A stretch of 64,000 nt of DNA from Muribaculaceae bacterium (GTDB lineage: Bacteria > Bacteroidota > Bacteroidia > Bacteroidales > Muribaculaceae): NCBI GenBank assembly GCA_011959405.1, contig BLLX01000004.1, forward strand, positions 1 through 64,000. The letters run 5' to 3'. The number at the start of each line of letters is the position of its first letter. The first letter of the stretch is position 1. The position numbers and the translations under genes are program-made. Below, in pieces: positions 39,217 through 48,179 of this stretch. The notes beneath the pieces are model-generated. The model did no database searches, was not told where the DNA came from, and saw only the letters and a program-made list of their open reading frames with translations.

Positions 39217-39810
39217 TCAGCGGCGTTTCTTTTTCTTTGCGGCCGACATCACGGCGGGCACCTCGAATTCCAGCAGCGGAGTCTCCTCAGGATTGAGTAT
39301 CAGCTCCCCGTCCGACAGCATGGCCAGATCCTTGCACACACGCGCATCCTCCACTCCGTCGGGATTCACGGCGAGCATCAGTTTCTTCATGTGATTGGCT
39401 ATCATCATCACAAATTCCCGGCGTTCAGGATCATCGGCGGCCATAGCACGGGCCGCGGCTATCATCTGCACCACATTATTGCCGTACTGACGCAGACGTA
39501 TGTCATGGCCGGGCAACGGCAGCCGCTCCGGACACGACTCCAGATCCTCCCGGGCCGTCACCTCACGCGGATAATCTATATCCAGTTTAAAATCCGACAT
39601 TATGGCCAGATGGTCCCAGAGCTTGTCGCGCCACTCCGGACTGGTTTTCTGCTGAGGAAAGAGATTGCATATCGTCGCCACGATCCCGGCGGCAAAAGCA
39701 TTGCGCTCGTCGCGGTCCTCGATAGTGACGCACTTGTCCACCAACTGCTGCACATACCTTCCGTATTCGGGCATAGGCAACCTGGTGTTGTGTGTATTGT
39801 ACTGAAGCAT
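39217..39810 (-). CDS. DUF4290 family protein
   Basis: A 197-residue cytoplasmic protein of the DUF4290 family, restricted to Bacteroidetes as far as I know. Start MLQYNTHNTRLPMPEYGR is the conserved N-terminus; ATG 39810 is preferred over an upstream in-frame ATG (39879) that lies inside a terminator hairpin. Mostly helical, ends in a Lys/Arg tail (AAKKKKRR). Its one-base spacing from rimM suggests a link to ribosome or RNA biology. Function unknown. In other Bacteroidales the pair is often accompanied by murA, which is not present here. Confidence 0.82.
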   Translation of the reverse strand: MLQYNTHNTRLPMPEYGRYVQQLVDKCVTIEDRDERNAFAAGIVATICNLFPQQKTSPEWRDKLWDHLAIMSDFKLDIDYPREVTAREDLESCPERLPLPGHDIRLRQYGNNVVQMIAAARAMAADDPERREFVMMIANHMKKLMLAVNPDGVEDARVCKDLAMLSDGELILNPEETPLLEFEVPAVMSAAKKKKRR

Positions 39811-39849
39811 CCTTAAAAGATGGTATAAATATAAAACGGTTTTTGAAAA

Positions 39850-39892
39850 GTGTGCGGCGCACAATTGTCCACATGACACGCACGCCGCACAC
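39850..39892 (-). terminator. Terminator behind fabG
   Basis: Perfect 10-bp G+C-rich stem (39850-39859 with 39883-39892), 23-base loop, minus-strand tail TTTTC. Lies about 40 bases beyond the fabG stop and would end the long ruvX-to-fabG run. Confidence 0.7.
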
Positions 39893-39930
39893 CTGTGTAT
39901 TTGTTCAGGATTGTCGGTCAGCGCGCAGAA

Positions 39931-40677
39931 TCACATGTTCATGCCGCCGTCCACCTGAATCACCTGACCGGTCACATACGAGCTCATGTCGGAAGCCAGG
40001 AATGTGGCCACGTCGGCAATATCCTCGGGCTTGCCGCCACGACGCAGGGGAATCTTCTTGCACCAGTCCTCGCGCACTGCATCGGGCAGAGCGGCGGTCA
40101 TGGCCGTCTCGATAAATCCGGGAGCGATGGCGTTGGCACGTATGCCGCGAGAGCCAACTTCCTGCGCTATGCTCTTGGCCAGAGCTATAAGGCCTGCTTT
40201 CGACGATGCATAGTTTGCCTGTCCGGCGTTGCCGTGCACACCCACCACTGAAGCCATGTTGATGATCGAGCCGCTGCGCTGCTTCATCATCACGGGCAGA
40301 ACAGCCTTGATGAAATTAAACGCGCTCTTGAGGTTGACGTTGATCACGGCATCCCACTGAGCCTCGGTCATGCGCATCATCAGTCCGTCCTTGGTGATGC
40401 CTGCGTTGTTGACCAGAATGTCTATGCGGCCAAAATCCTCAGCCACCTGCTTCACCACTTCCTGTGTCTGCTCGAAATCAGCTGCGTTCGACGCATAGGC
40501 CTTGACCTTCACTCCGTATGCCGCGATCTCGCTCTCGGTGGCCTTGCCACCTTCGTCGATCACGAGGTCGGTAAAAGCGATGTTGGCGCCCTCCTGCGCG
40601 AAGCGCAGAGCCAGAGCCTTGCCGATGCCACGTGCTGCACCGGTGATCAAAGCGGTTTTTCCTTCAAGTAATTTCAT
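39931..40677 (-). CDS. fabG: 3-oxoacyl-[acyl-carrier-protein] reductase
   Basis: A 248-residue short-chain dehydrogenase of the FabG type: cofactor motif TGAARGIGKA (12-21), NNAG at about 90, catalytic Ser in INMASVVG, YASSKAG for Tyr-x3-Lys, and the C-terminal VTGQVIQVDGGMNM. NADPH-dependent reduction of 3-oxoacyl-ACP in fatty acid elongation. Lies 50 bases behind the tetR gene on the same strand; TetR regulators adjacent to fab genes often respond to acyl-CoA or acyl-ACP, so local control is plausible but not shown. Confidence 0.93.
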   Translation of the reverse strand: MKLLEGKTALITGAARGIGKALALRFAQEGANIAFTDLVIDEGGKATESEIAAYGVKVKAYASNAADFEQTQEVVKQVAEDFGRIDILVNNAGITKDGLMMRMTEAQWDAVINVNLKSAFNFIKAVLPVMMKQRSGSIINMASVVGVHGNAGQANYASSKAGLIALAKSIAQEVGSRGIRANAIAPGFIETAMTAALPDAVREDWCKKIPLRRGGKPEDIADVATFLASDMSSYVTGQVIQVDGGMNM

Positions 40678-40727
40678 TTTGATCTTGAAATTTTAATTGA
40701 TGAATTAGTTATAAAATTTGGTTTATA

Positions 40728-41294
40728 TCACATTTTTCTAACGGCAAGACCGTCCATTATAAAATCCAGCGACGTGGCAAAACGCACCCGGCGCGACGGC
40801 GGCTCTGACTGAGCCTGTTCGGGCTCACGCATAAGTTCCCAGTCGCAACCCTGCACCAGCACCGTAAGCAGATACTTTACCCGTCCGGCCTGTTCGGTGT
40901 CAAACACTCCGTCGGCCACTCCGTCGGATATAATCCCGCCGATCATTTCATATATACATCCACGCACCATATTCCGCATCCGGTCCGCACGGTCCACATC
41001 GCGGCTGAAAAGCGACCGGAACCACACTTCCGGACGGCGGCCGGAACTTACGGCCAGATCCATGCGCAGCTCCATCAGCCGGCGCAACTTCTGCTCCGGA
41101 GTGTCCATCAGGCCCACCTCCCTGCGGAGCAGGTCACGCACCTGACGGCTCTCGTCCTCGATCACCGCCTCATATATCTCACGCTTGGTGCGGAAATAGG
41201 AATATACGGTCCGGCGTCCTTTCTCGGAAGCATTCGCAATATCGTTCATGGTCGTGTTCTTCAGCCCGTTGCGGGTGAAGAGCTGACGTGCCAC
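40728..41294 (-). CDS. TetR/AcrR family regulator lacking a canonical start
   Basis: At least 188 residues; helix-turn-helix at about 13-35 (NTTMNDIANASEKGRRTVYSYFRTK region) and an all-helical ligand domain. The only standard start codon in frame is GTG 41294, which cuts into helix 1. The frame upstream reads LTVTATNTRERLID, exactly the residues expected before VARQLF in intact relatives, yet there is no ATG, GTG or TTG back to the stop (at about 41388). Initiation may use a rare codon (ACG, ATT) or be coupled to the alkaline phosphatase whose end it overlaps, or the base call may be wrong. Target may be fabG. Confidence 0.72.
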   Translation of the reverse strand: MARQLFTRNGLKNTTMNDIANASEKGRRTVYSYFRTKREIYEAVIEDESRQVRDLLRREVGLMDTPEQKLRRLMELRMDLAVSSGRRPEVWFRSLFSRDVDRADRMRNMVRGCIYEMIGGIISDGVADGVFDTEQAGRVKYLLTVLVQGCDWELMREPEQAQSEPPSRRVRFATSLDFIMDGLAVRKM

Positions 41295-41340
41295 GTCAAT
41301 AAGCCGTTCTCGAGTGTTTGTAGCCGTAACCGTAAGTTTT

Positions 41341-42744
41341 TTACTGTTGTCCGTCTCCTTTAGCCGCGCGCAGAATCAGTCGCGGCAGATCCGTATTGTC
41401 CACCATCCCGCTTATCAGTTCCGACCCGACACCCACGGCAAACACCGACACCGGATTACCCGAATGGTTGCCCGTGGTGAATCCGAAACCACACCGGCGG
41501 TTGACCACGTCATAGACCTCCTGTGCGAATTCCGGAAAATCATTGTAGAGACTGTGGCTGACTGAACCGTCGCGGGTCACAAACGTCTTTGTAAACTTGC
41601 TCTCGAGCACTCGTTCCATCTCCTCGCTCACCGGAATCATCTCCCAGAATCCGAGATTCTCACGCAGATACGACTTCATCTGCACCCATGAATACGGCAC
41701 ATTGCCGCGTATCATATCCCTGCACCAGTTGGTGAAAAACTCCTTCGACACCTTCTGGCAGTCCACATATTCCGTATAGCAGTTATATCCGGTCGACGCC
41801 TGCCCCACCGACATGCCGCCCGTCTCATGGTCGGCGGTCACCACGATAAGGGTCTCGTCAGGATGCTGCTCATAGAACTTGTATGCACGCTCCAGAGCCT
41901 GATCGAAACAAATCACTTCCTTGACAGCCGTTGCGCCGTCGTTGGCATGGCCGGCCCAATCTATATTGCCGTTTTCCACCATCAGGAAAAAACGGTCAGG
42001 CGTATGCTTCATCAGATGCCCGATGGCCACATCCGTCACCGCCGGCAGAGCATTTTCCTTTTTCAGTGAATCTATGGCATGACCGGTCTGGGTGCTCAGA
42101 GTGTCCGAATCCAGCAGCAGCACTTTGCGCGACAGGCTTCCGCGTGCGCCGTCAAGACTGCGGACCACATCCACCCCGTTGGCAGCAAACCGCTCATACA
42201 GACCGTTATAAATGCCGTTACCGTCACGCGTGCCCCTGAGGTTCGAACCGGCAAGAAAATCCACACCGGACTCCGCCGCCTGACACCCTATCTCATAATA
42301 CATGCCGCGATACGGCACATGGGCATAAAACGCCCCTGGAGTGGCATCGTCGGGAGCCACATTCGTGATCAGACCTATTCCATAGCCCATCTCTTTCAGA
42401 TCCACGGCAATCGAGTTCACCGCTACGGAATCGGGTCCCATGCCCAGCATGCTGTTCTTGGTTTTCACCCCTGCGGCCAGAGCGGTGCCGGCAGCAGCCG
42501 AATCAGTCACCGGCGACGATGCCGACCACGTGGTGCACATGGCGTTCACCGGCAAACGCATCATCAGCAACTCCGTGTCACTTCCGCGAGTCATCCGGTT
42601 ATACGTCTCAGCGGCCATCACCTGTCCGGGCCCCATGCCGTCGCCTATGAAATAGAATATATATTTAGGTGCCGCGGCCACAGCCGTAACGGCCGTCAGC
42701 CCCATCACGGCAGAAAACACCGCCTTACTGAAAAAACTGGTCAT
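41341..42744 (-). CDS. Alkaline phosphatase
   Basis: A 467-residue periplasmic phosphomonoesterase. Start MTSFFSKAVF gives a signal peptide cleaved near AVAA|AP; the frame runs further upstream into the preceding gene. Metal and catalytic motifs of the PhoA superfamily are present: IGDGMGPGQ (first Asp), SSPVTDSAAAGTALA with the nucleophile serine, VENGNIDWAGHAND, TADHETGG and HSGNPV. Hydrolyses phosphate esters to inorganic phosphate. It follows the thioredoxin-fold lipoprotein by 16 bases. No pho-box type site could be recognised. Confidence 0.93.
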   Translation of the reverse strand: MTSFFSKAVFSAVMGLTAVTAVAAAPKYIFYFIGDGMGPGQVMAAETYNRMTRGSDTELLMMRLPVNAMCTTWSASSPVTDSAAAGTALAAGVKTKNSMLGMGPDSVAVNSIAVDLKEMGYGIGLITNVAPDDATPGAFYAHVPYRGMYYEIGCQAAESGVDFLAGSNLRGTRDGNGIYNGLYERFAANGVDVVRSLDGARGSLSRKVLLLDSDTLSTQTGHAIDSLKKENALPAVTDVAIGHLMKHTPDRFFLMVENGNIDWAGHANDGATAVKEVICFDQALERAYKFYEQHPDETLIVVTADHETGGMSVGQASTGYNCYTEYVDCQKVSKEFFTNWCRDMIRGNVPYSWVQMKSYLRENLGFWEMIPVSEEMERVLESKFTKTFVTRDGSVSHSLYNDFPEFAQEVYDVVNRRCGFGFTTGNHSGNPVSVFAVGVGSELISGMVDNTDLPRLILRAAKGDGQQ

Positions 42745-42760
42745 ATCTTCGCTATCAGAC

Positions 42761-43867
42761 TTACTTAAAATACTTTTCCACTGCCGCGACCACGCCGTCA
42801 GGGCTGTCCACACGCTCCTTTATCTCGCCGTCGGCTATGATGAAAACAGTGGGCAACTCCGCCACCGCATACTGATTCAGATGCACCTGAGATGCACCTT
42901 CCGACTGATACACGCTCACCCACGGCAGATTACCCGCCACGGCGCTCCATGAATGCTGGTTGGTGTCAAACCCCACCTGATAGATCTCAAGCCCCTGACG
43001 GTGACGCTTCTCATACAGATCGCCCAGAGCCATGTTGAACAGCCCAGTGCCCTCATTTGCAAAATTCACGAAACTCAGCACCACCACGCGGTTCGAGTCC
43101 ACCGACTCCGAAAGACGTCGTTCCCTCCCGTTGCAGTCTCCGAGCGCGATCTCGAAATAACTGATTTCAGGAGCATAAATCACACCTGTGCGCGGCTCCA
43201 CACCTGCAGCCGACCTTCTTGTGGCCTCTATCCTGCCGAACTCCTCCACAAGCTGACGTGTACGTGGATCCTCCGGGCGAAAACCGCTGAAAGAATTCAC
43301 CACAGCACGGAAAAGTTTGTAGTCCATACTGCCCGTCAGCGGCGACAGCAACGGACGGCCGCCCACATTTTTCCTCACCACATAATATGCCGCCTGACTG
43401 TCGTAATGACCAGAAAGCATGCCAAGAAGCCTGCGTTTAAGCAACGAATCGGCTTCAGCCGTCATCCAGGGAGTGAAATCCGCCCTTATCAGTGAGTCCA
43501 CCGACGAAAACAGCGCGGCCTTGCCACTGCCGCCCACCGTGCCGCTGACCGGATCATACGTCAGAGACTCCGTACTGTCCACCGGAAAATACAGCACATG
43601 GGCCGATGTCCTAAGCCTGTACACCGTCTCATGCGGCATGGCCGGCAACTCCATACGAAACCTGCTGCCTGCATCGGCCGACACCGAATCTACCGCCCGC
43701 CACGCACCGCCGGCGGCCGGAGCATCCACATAGACTGTGCCGCCGGTCTCAGGCACGGACCCATTCAGAGTCCAGACGTCATGCCCCGGGCCGCCACTGC
43801 AGCCGCATGCCAGCGCCAAGACTCCGGCGGCACACCACACGCCATTGATAAACTTCACCATAGACAA
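42761..43867 (-). CDS. Thioredoxin-fold lipoprotein without CXXC
   Basis: A 368-residue envelope protein. Hydrophobic N-terminus with candidate lipobox (LALAC, Cys about 21); residues 30-130 resemble the DUF4369 beta domain; the C-terminal 130 residues follow the TlpA/AhpC thioredoxin fold: VVVLSFVNF, LYEKRHRQGLEIYQVGFD, WVSVYQSEG, the cis-Pro strand AELPTVFIIADGEI. Where TlpA proteins have W-C-x-x-C it reads NFANEGTG, so it cannot do thiol chemistry. May be a chaperone or binding partner, possibly for the neighbouring alkaline phosphatase. ATG 43861 is an equal start. Confidence 0.78.
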   Translation of the reverse strand: MSMVKFINGVWCAAGVLALACGCSGGPGHDVWTLNGSVPETGGTVYVDAPAAGGAWRAVDSVSADAGSRFRMELPAMPHETVYRLRTSAHVLYFPVDSTESLTYDPVSGTVGGSGKAALFSSVDSLIRADFTPWMTAEADSLLKRRLLGMLSGHYDSQAAYYVVRKNVGGRPLLSPLTGSMDYKLFRAVVNSFSGFRPEDPRTRQLVEEFGRIEATRRSAAGVEPRTGVIYAPEISYFEIALGDCNGRERRLSESVDSNRVVVLSFVNFANEGTGLFNMALGDLYEKRHRQGLEIYQVGFDTNQHSWSAVAGNLPWVSVYQSEGASQVHLNQYAVAELPTVFIIADGEIKERVDSPDGVVAAVEKYFK

Positions 43868-43880
43868 CGGACCTTTACGT

Positions 43881-45569
43881 TTATTCCATCAACTTGCGGT
43901 AACGACGGCGCCGCGGCTCCTTGCCGTCGGGCGTATGGGCCTTCTTATACTCCTCGTAATCGGAATACGATCCCTCGTAATACACCACTTCGCCGTTGCC
44001 CTCAAACGAAAGGATATGGGTGCAGATCCTGTCCAGAAACCACCGGTCGTGGCTCACCACCACCGCACATCCGGCAAACTGCTCCAGACCTTCCTCCAGC
44101 GCACGCAGAGTGTTCACGTCAATATCATTGGTCGGTTCGTCAAGCAGCAGCACATTGCCCTCCTGCTTCAACGCCATGGAAAGATGCAGACGGTTGCGCT
44201 CTCCGCCGGAAAGCACACCCACTTTTTTCTCCTGATCGGCTCCGCTGAAATTGAATTTCGACAGATATGCGCGGGCATTGACATCACGTCCGCCCATCCT
44301 GAACGAATCCACACCCTGCGATATTACCTCATAGACCGACTTCTCCGGCAGCAGATCGTGATGGTTCTGGTCCACGTATGCGATCTTCACGGTCTCGCCC
44401 ACGTCAAACGTGCCCGCATCAGGACTCTCCAGCCCCATTATCAACTTGAACAGAGTGGTTTTGCCGGCTCCGTTCGGACCGATCACGCCCACGATACCAT
44501 TAGGCGGCAACGAGAAATTCAGATCCTTGAACAGCTGCTTGCTGCCGAAAGCCTTGGCCAGACCTGAAGCCTCGATCACCTTATTGCCAAGACGCGGACC
44601 GTTGGGAATGAATATCTCCAGCTTCTCCTCGCGTTCCTTCTGGTCCTCGTTGAGCAGACGGTCATACGAGTTCAGACGGGCCTTGCCCTTGGCCTGACGG
44701 GCCTTGGGTGCCATGCGCACCCACTCCAGCTCGCGCTCGAGGGTCTTGCGGCGCTTGCTCGCCTGCTTCTCCTCCTGCGCCATGCGTTTGGTCTTCTGCT
44801 CAAGCCACGAAGAATAATTGCCCTTCCACGGAATTCCCTCGCCGCGGTCCAGCTCCAATATCCATCCGGCCACATGATCCAGGAAATACCTGTCGTGGGT
44901 AATCGCTATCACCGTGCCGGGATACTGCTGCAGATGCTGCTCCAGCCAGTCTATGGACTCGGCGTCGAGATGGTTGGTAGGCTCATCGAGCAGAAGCACG
45001 TCGGGTTGCTGAAGCAACAGACGGCACAAGGCCACACGGCGACGCTCGCCGCCAGAGAGTGTGGTCACCGGCTGATCGTCCGGCGGACACTGCAGGGCGT
45101 CCATGGCCCGCTCGAGCTTGGAGTCTATGTTCCAGGCGTCGGCTGCGTCCAGACGGTCCTGAAGTTCGGCCTGACGCGCTATCAGCGCATCCATCTTGTC
45201 GGGATCCTCAAGCACGTCGGGATCGCCGAAAGTCTCATTCACGCGGTCAAACTCAGCGAGCATGTCCATGACAGGCTGCACGCCCTCGCGCACCACCTCA
45301 ATCACGGTCTTCTGCGGATCGAGCTGCGGGTCCTGCTCCAGATATCCCACCGAATAGCCGGGCGAGAACACCACCTCGCCCTGATAGCTCTTGTCTATGC
45401 CGGCTATGATCTTCAGCAACGAGGACTTACCCGAGCCGTTCAGACCTATTATACCGATCTTGGCGCCATAGAAAAACGAGAGATATATGTTTTTAAGCAC
45501 CTGCTTCTGCGGGGGATAGATCTTGCTCACCCCCACCATTGAAAAAATTATCTTCTTATCGTCTGCCAT
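43881..45569 (-). CDS. ettA: Energy-dependent translational throttle protein EttA
   Basis: A 562-residue ABC-F protein. Both ATPase domains are complete: Walker A GLNGSGKSS (about 41-49) and GPNGAGKTT, signatures LSGGERRR and LSGGERNR, Walker [12 protein letters not shown] and [11 protein letters not shown]. The arm and interdomain linker (WLEQKTKRMAQEEKQASKRRKTLERELEW, seen in parts) are of EttA type. Binds the ribosomal E site and gates the first elongation step according to ADP/ATP. A contrast with the damaged ABC-F at 25818. Gap of 33 bases from def and 13 to the next gene. Confidence 0.95.
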   Translation of the reverse strand: MADDKKIIFSMVGVSKIYPPQKQVLKNIYLSFFYGAKIGIIGLNGSGKSSLLKIIAGIDKSYQGEVVFSPGYSVGYLEQDPQLDPQKTVIEVVREGVQPVMDMLAEFDRVNETFGDPDVLEDPDKMDALIARQAELQDRLDAADAWNIDSKLERAMDALQCPPDDQPVTTLSGGERRRVALCRLLLQQPDVLLLDEPTNHLDAESIDWLEQHLQQYPGTVIAITHDRYFLDHVAGWILELDRGEGIPWKGNYSSWLEQKTKRMAQEEKQASKRRKTLERELEWVRMAPKARQAKGKARLNSYDRLLNEDQKEREEKLEIFIPNGPRLGNKVIEASGLAKAFGSKQLFKDLNFSLPPNGIVGVIGPNGAGKTTLFKLIMGLESPDAGTFDVGETVKIAYVDQNHHDLLPEKSVYEVISQGVDSFRMGGRDVNARAYLSKFNFSGADQEKKVGVLSGGERNRLHLSMALKQEGNVLLLDEPTNDIDVNTLRALEEGLEQFAGCAVVVSHDRWFLDRICTHILSFEGNGEVVYYEGSYSDYEEYKKAHTPDGKEPRRRRYRKLME

Positions 45570-45602
45570 AAATCAAACGGTTGTTCCTTCTACTTTATCT
45601 GT

Positions 45603-46172
45603 TCATTTCCTCTTTTTCGGAGCGGTGCGCACCGGATAATCACACCGCACCTTGCCCTCTATGATATTGCGCAGTTTGGCGCGCAACAGCATACGGCGCG
45701 TGCCCGACACATGATCCATATAGAGCTTTCCGTCCAGATGATCACACTCGTGCTGCACTATGCGCGCCAGAAATCCGCCGATCTCCTCCGTGTGACTCTG
45801 CATATTCTCGTCGGTCCACGTCAGGCGTATGTGCTCCACTCGGTTCACATTCTCGCTCAGACCGGGCAGGCTCAGACACCCTTCAGGGCGACAGACCTCC
45901 TCGCCGTCGAGCACCTCCACCACAGGATTCACAAGTGCCATCCTGCGGCCGGCACACTCCGGATGGTCATCCTTGAAAACATCGGCGTCAATCACCACTA
46001 TGCGCTCGTTCCGGCCTATCTGCGGCGCGGCAAGGCCACACCCGTCAGAAGCATACATCGTCTCAAACATATCGGCTATCAGCTGCTTCAGCTCAGGATA
46101 ATTCACGGCATCCACCGCCGCCGACTCCGCACGGAGCACCGGGTGCCCGTAGAGATATATAGGTAATTTCAT
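45603..46172 (-). CDS. def: Peptide deformylase
   Basis: A 189-residue metalloenzyme removing the formyl group from nascent N-terminal methionine. The three motifs are intact: GCGLAAPQIG, EGCLSLPG with the metal-binding cysteine, and QHECDHLDG with two histidines and the catalytic glutamate. The ATG overlaps the ruvX stop by four bases, giving a ruvX-def pair read from the promoter at 46601. Confidence 0.96.
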   Translation of the reverse strand: MKLPIYLYGHPVLRAESAAVDAVNYPELKQLIADMFETMYASDGCGLAAPQIGRNERIVVIDADVFKDDHPECAGRRMALVNPVVEVLDGEEVCRPEGCLSLPGLSENVNRVEHIRLTWTDENMQSHTEEIGGFLARIVQHECDHLDGKLYMDHVSGTRRMLLRAKLRNIIEGKVRCDYPVRTAPKKRK

Positions 46173-46591
46173 AAATCTTTATACTGACTTTGCAAATAAT
46201 CGTTCAATATTATAGTGGCGGCCATGCGGTCCACCAGAGCCTTGTCGCGCCTGGCTTTCTGACGCAGCCCCCCGTCTATCATAGCCCTGTGGGCCAGAGC
46301 CGATGTGAAACGCTCGTCATAGAAACGAACGGGCATGTCCGGCAGAGCACGCTCGAGCGACCGCACGAACGGCACGATATAGGCCATCGACTCCGACGGC
46401 TCTCCGCCCATAGTCGTCGGCTTGCCCACGATTATGGCGTCCACACGGTTCGCGCTCACATAATTCTTGATAAACGCGAGCAACTCTCCGGCAGGCACCG
46501 TGGCCAGCCCTGTGGCCACAATGCGCAGTTCGTCGGTCACGGCCACGCCGCACCGTTTGCGCCCATAGTCAATGCACATCAATCTGCCCAT
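46169..46591 (-). CDS. ruvX: Putative Holliday junction resolvase / pre-16S rRNA nuclease YqgF
   Basis: A 140-residue RNase H-fold protein of the YqgF/RuvX family: CIDYGRKRCGVAVTD (first Asp), VGKPTTMGGEPSESM, FYDERFTSALA and a C-terminal DRMAATIILNDYL (last Asp region). In E. coli the family matures the 5' end of 16S rRNA. ATG 46591 is used: it gives the family N-terminus MGRLMCIDYG, and the promoter ends 10 bases before it, so the longer open frame cannot be right. Confidence 0.9.
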   Translation of the reverse strand: MGRLMCIDYGRKRCGVAVTDELRIVATGLATVPAGELLAFIKNYVSANRVDAIIVGKPTTMGGEPSESMAYIVPFVRSLERALPDMPVRFYDERFTSALAHRAMIDGGLRQKARRDKALVDRMAATIILNDYLQSQYKDL

Positions 46592-46600
46592 AGTTCGCTG

Positions 46601-46608
46601 CAAAGTTA
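46601..46608 (-). promoter_or_regulatory. Promoter of the ruvX-def-ettA run
   Basis: Minus-strand TAACTTTG with the ruvX ATG only 9 bases after the box, so a near-leaderless transcript is expected. No convincing -33 TTG. Confidence 0.55.
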
Positions 46609-46695
46609 CGAAAAAAAGTTGAACCTCCACCCCTGGCGCACCCGAATAATGACTGCCCGGGAACGGCACACCGCAGGCAAAAATGTGCAGATGGT

Positions 46696-46743
46696 TAACT
46701 TTGTGTTAAAAAAGTTGCTTTTAAGAATTTTTGTTTAAATTTG
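46696..46743 (+). promoter_or_regulatory. Tandem candidate promoters of the Vor operon
   Basis: TAACTTTG at 46696-46703 and TAAATTTG at 46736-46743, 40 bases apart. The second is 51 bases before the first start codon. Neither has a perfect -33 box. Confidence 0.55.
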
Positions 46744-46794
46744 CGTTCAAATAATAAACTTCACTCAAGTCAACACCTGAACGAATAAAAAATT

Positions 46795-47031
46795 ATGGCT
46801 AAAATTTTCGGTGCTGTCGAAATAGACACAAACCGCTGCAAAGGATGCAACCTGTGTGTGGTGGCATGTCCCGCCGACGTGCTCTCCCTGCAGCCCAAGG
46901 AAGTCAACGACCGTGGCTATCACTTCGCCTACGCTGTGAGCGAGGAAAAATGCGTCGGATGCGGATCATGCGCCGCCGTGTGTCCCGATGCGTGCATCGA
47001 AGTCTACAGAGTCGTGAAAAAAGACGCATGA
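46795..47031 (+). CDS. 2-oxoacid:ferredoxin oxidoreductase, delta (ferredoxin-like) subunit
   Basis: A 78-residue protein with two CxxCxxCxxxCP clusters (CKGCNLCVVACP and CVGCGSCAAVCP), each ligating a 4Fe-4S centre. It is the small electron-carrying subunit of the four-subunit 2-oxoacid oxidoreductase encoded by this and the next three genes, passing electrons from the thiamine-diphosphate active site to free ferredoxin. Gap of 45 bases to vorB. Confidence 0.93.
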   Translation: MAKIFGAVEIDTNRCKGCNLCVVACPADVLSLQPKEVNDRGYHFAYAVSEEKCVGCGSCAAVCPDACIEVYRVVKKDA

Positions 47032-47076
47032 TCCGGCAGCCGCCACTAAACAACAAAATCATCATCCCCCACTGAT

Positions 47077-48171
47077 ATGGAAGACGAAATAAAACTGATG
47101 AAAGGCAACGAAGCCCTCGCCCACGCAGCCATACGCTACGGCACCGACGGATACTTCGGATACCCTATCACCCCTCAGTCAGAAGTGCTCGAGACCCTTG
47201 AAGCCCTCATGCCATGGGAAACCACCGGCATGGTCGTGCTTCAGGCCGAAAGCGAAGTATCCGCCATCAACATGATCTACGGCGGAGCCTCATGCGGCAG
47301 AGCGGTAATGACATCATCATCCTCGCCGGGCGTCAGTCTCAAACAGGAAGGCATAAGCTACATAGCCGCGGCCCAGCTCCCCGCCCTCATCGTCAACGTG
47401 ATGCGCGGAGGTCCCGGTCTCGGCACCATCCAGCCCTCGCAGGCCGACTATTTTCAGGCCACCAAGGGCGGCGGCCACGGCGACTACCACCTGATAGTCC
47501 TCGCGCCCAACTCCGTTCAGGAGATGGCCGACTTTGTCGGTCTCGGATTCGACCTGTCGTTCAAATACCGCACCCCGGCCATGATTCTGGCCGACGGCGT
47601 CATAGGCCAGATGATGGAAAAAGTGGTTCTGCCCCCGTCACGCCCGCGCCGCACCCAGCAGCAGATCATCGACCAATGCCCATGGGCCGTCACAGGCAAA
47701 CGCGGCCGCGACCACCGCAACGTGTCCACATCGCTCGAGCTGCAGCCGTCCGAAATGGAGAAAAACAACAAACGTCTCCAGAACACCTACGCCGCCATAA
47801 CCGCCAACGAGGTCCGCTATGAAGAATTCATGACAGACGACGCCGAATACCTCATAGTCGCCTTCGGATGCACATCGCGCATCTGCCGCAAGGCCATCGA
47901 GAACGCACGCGAACAAGGCATCAGAGTAGGCATGCTGCGTCCCGTCACCCTCTGGCCCTTCCCCACTCAGGCCATAGCCGGACTGGCCGAACGCATGAAA
48001 GGCATACTCGTGGCCGAGCTAAACGCCGGACAAATGGTTGAAGACGTCAGACTCGCCGCCGGAACCCACTGCGGCAAAGTACGCCACTTCGGACGCACCG
48101 GCGGCATAGTCCCCAACCCGCAGGAAATCATTGATTCGCTCACCTCTCACTTCCCCGAAGCTAAAAACTGA
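47077..48171 (+). CDS. vorB: 2-oxoacid:ferredoxin oxidoreductase alpha subunit (VorB-like)
   Basis: A 364-residue alpha subunit of the pyruvate:ferredoxin oxidoreductase family: MKGNEALAHAAIRYG start, YFGYPITPQSEVLE, SEVSAINMIYGGASCGRAVMTSSSSPG and MRGGPGLGTIQPSQADYFQA, all typical of 3-methyl-2-oxobutanoate (VorB) or 2-oxoglutarate types. The complex oxidatively decarboxylates a 2-oxoacid to acyl-CoA, reducing ferredoxin, or runs in reverse to make branched amino acid precursors. Which 2-oxoacid is used cannot be settled from sequence alone. Confidence 0.9.
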   Translation: MEDEIKLMKGNEALAHAAIRYGTDGYFGYPITPQSEVLETLEALMPWETTGMVVLQAESEVSAINMIYGGASCGRAVMTSSSSPGVSLKQEGISYIAAAQLPALIVNVMRGGPGLGTIQPSQADYFQATKGGGHGDYHLIVLAPNSVQEMADFVGLGFDLSFKYRTPAMILADGVIGQMMEKVVLPPSRPRRTQQQIIDQCPWAVTGKRGRDHRNVSTSLELQPSEMEKNNKRLQNTYAAITANEVRYEEFMTDDAEYLIVAFGCTSRICRKAIENAREQGIRVGMLRPVTLWPFPTQAIAGLAERMKGILVAELNAGQMVEDVRLAAGTHCGKVRHFGRTGGIVPNPQEIIDSLTSHFPEAKN

Positions 48172-48179
48172 ACCACGCC

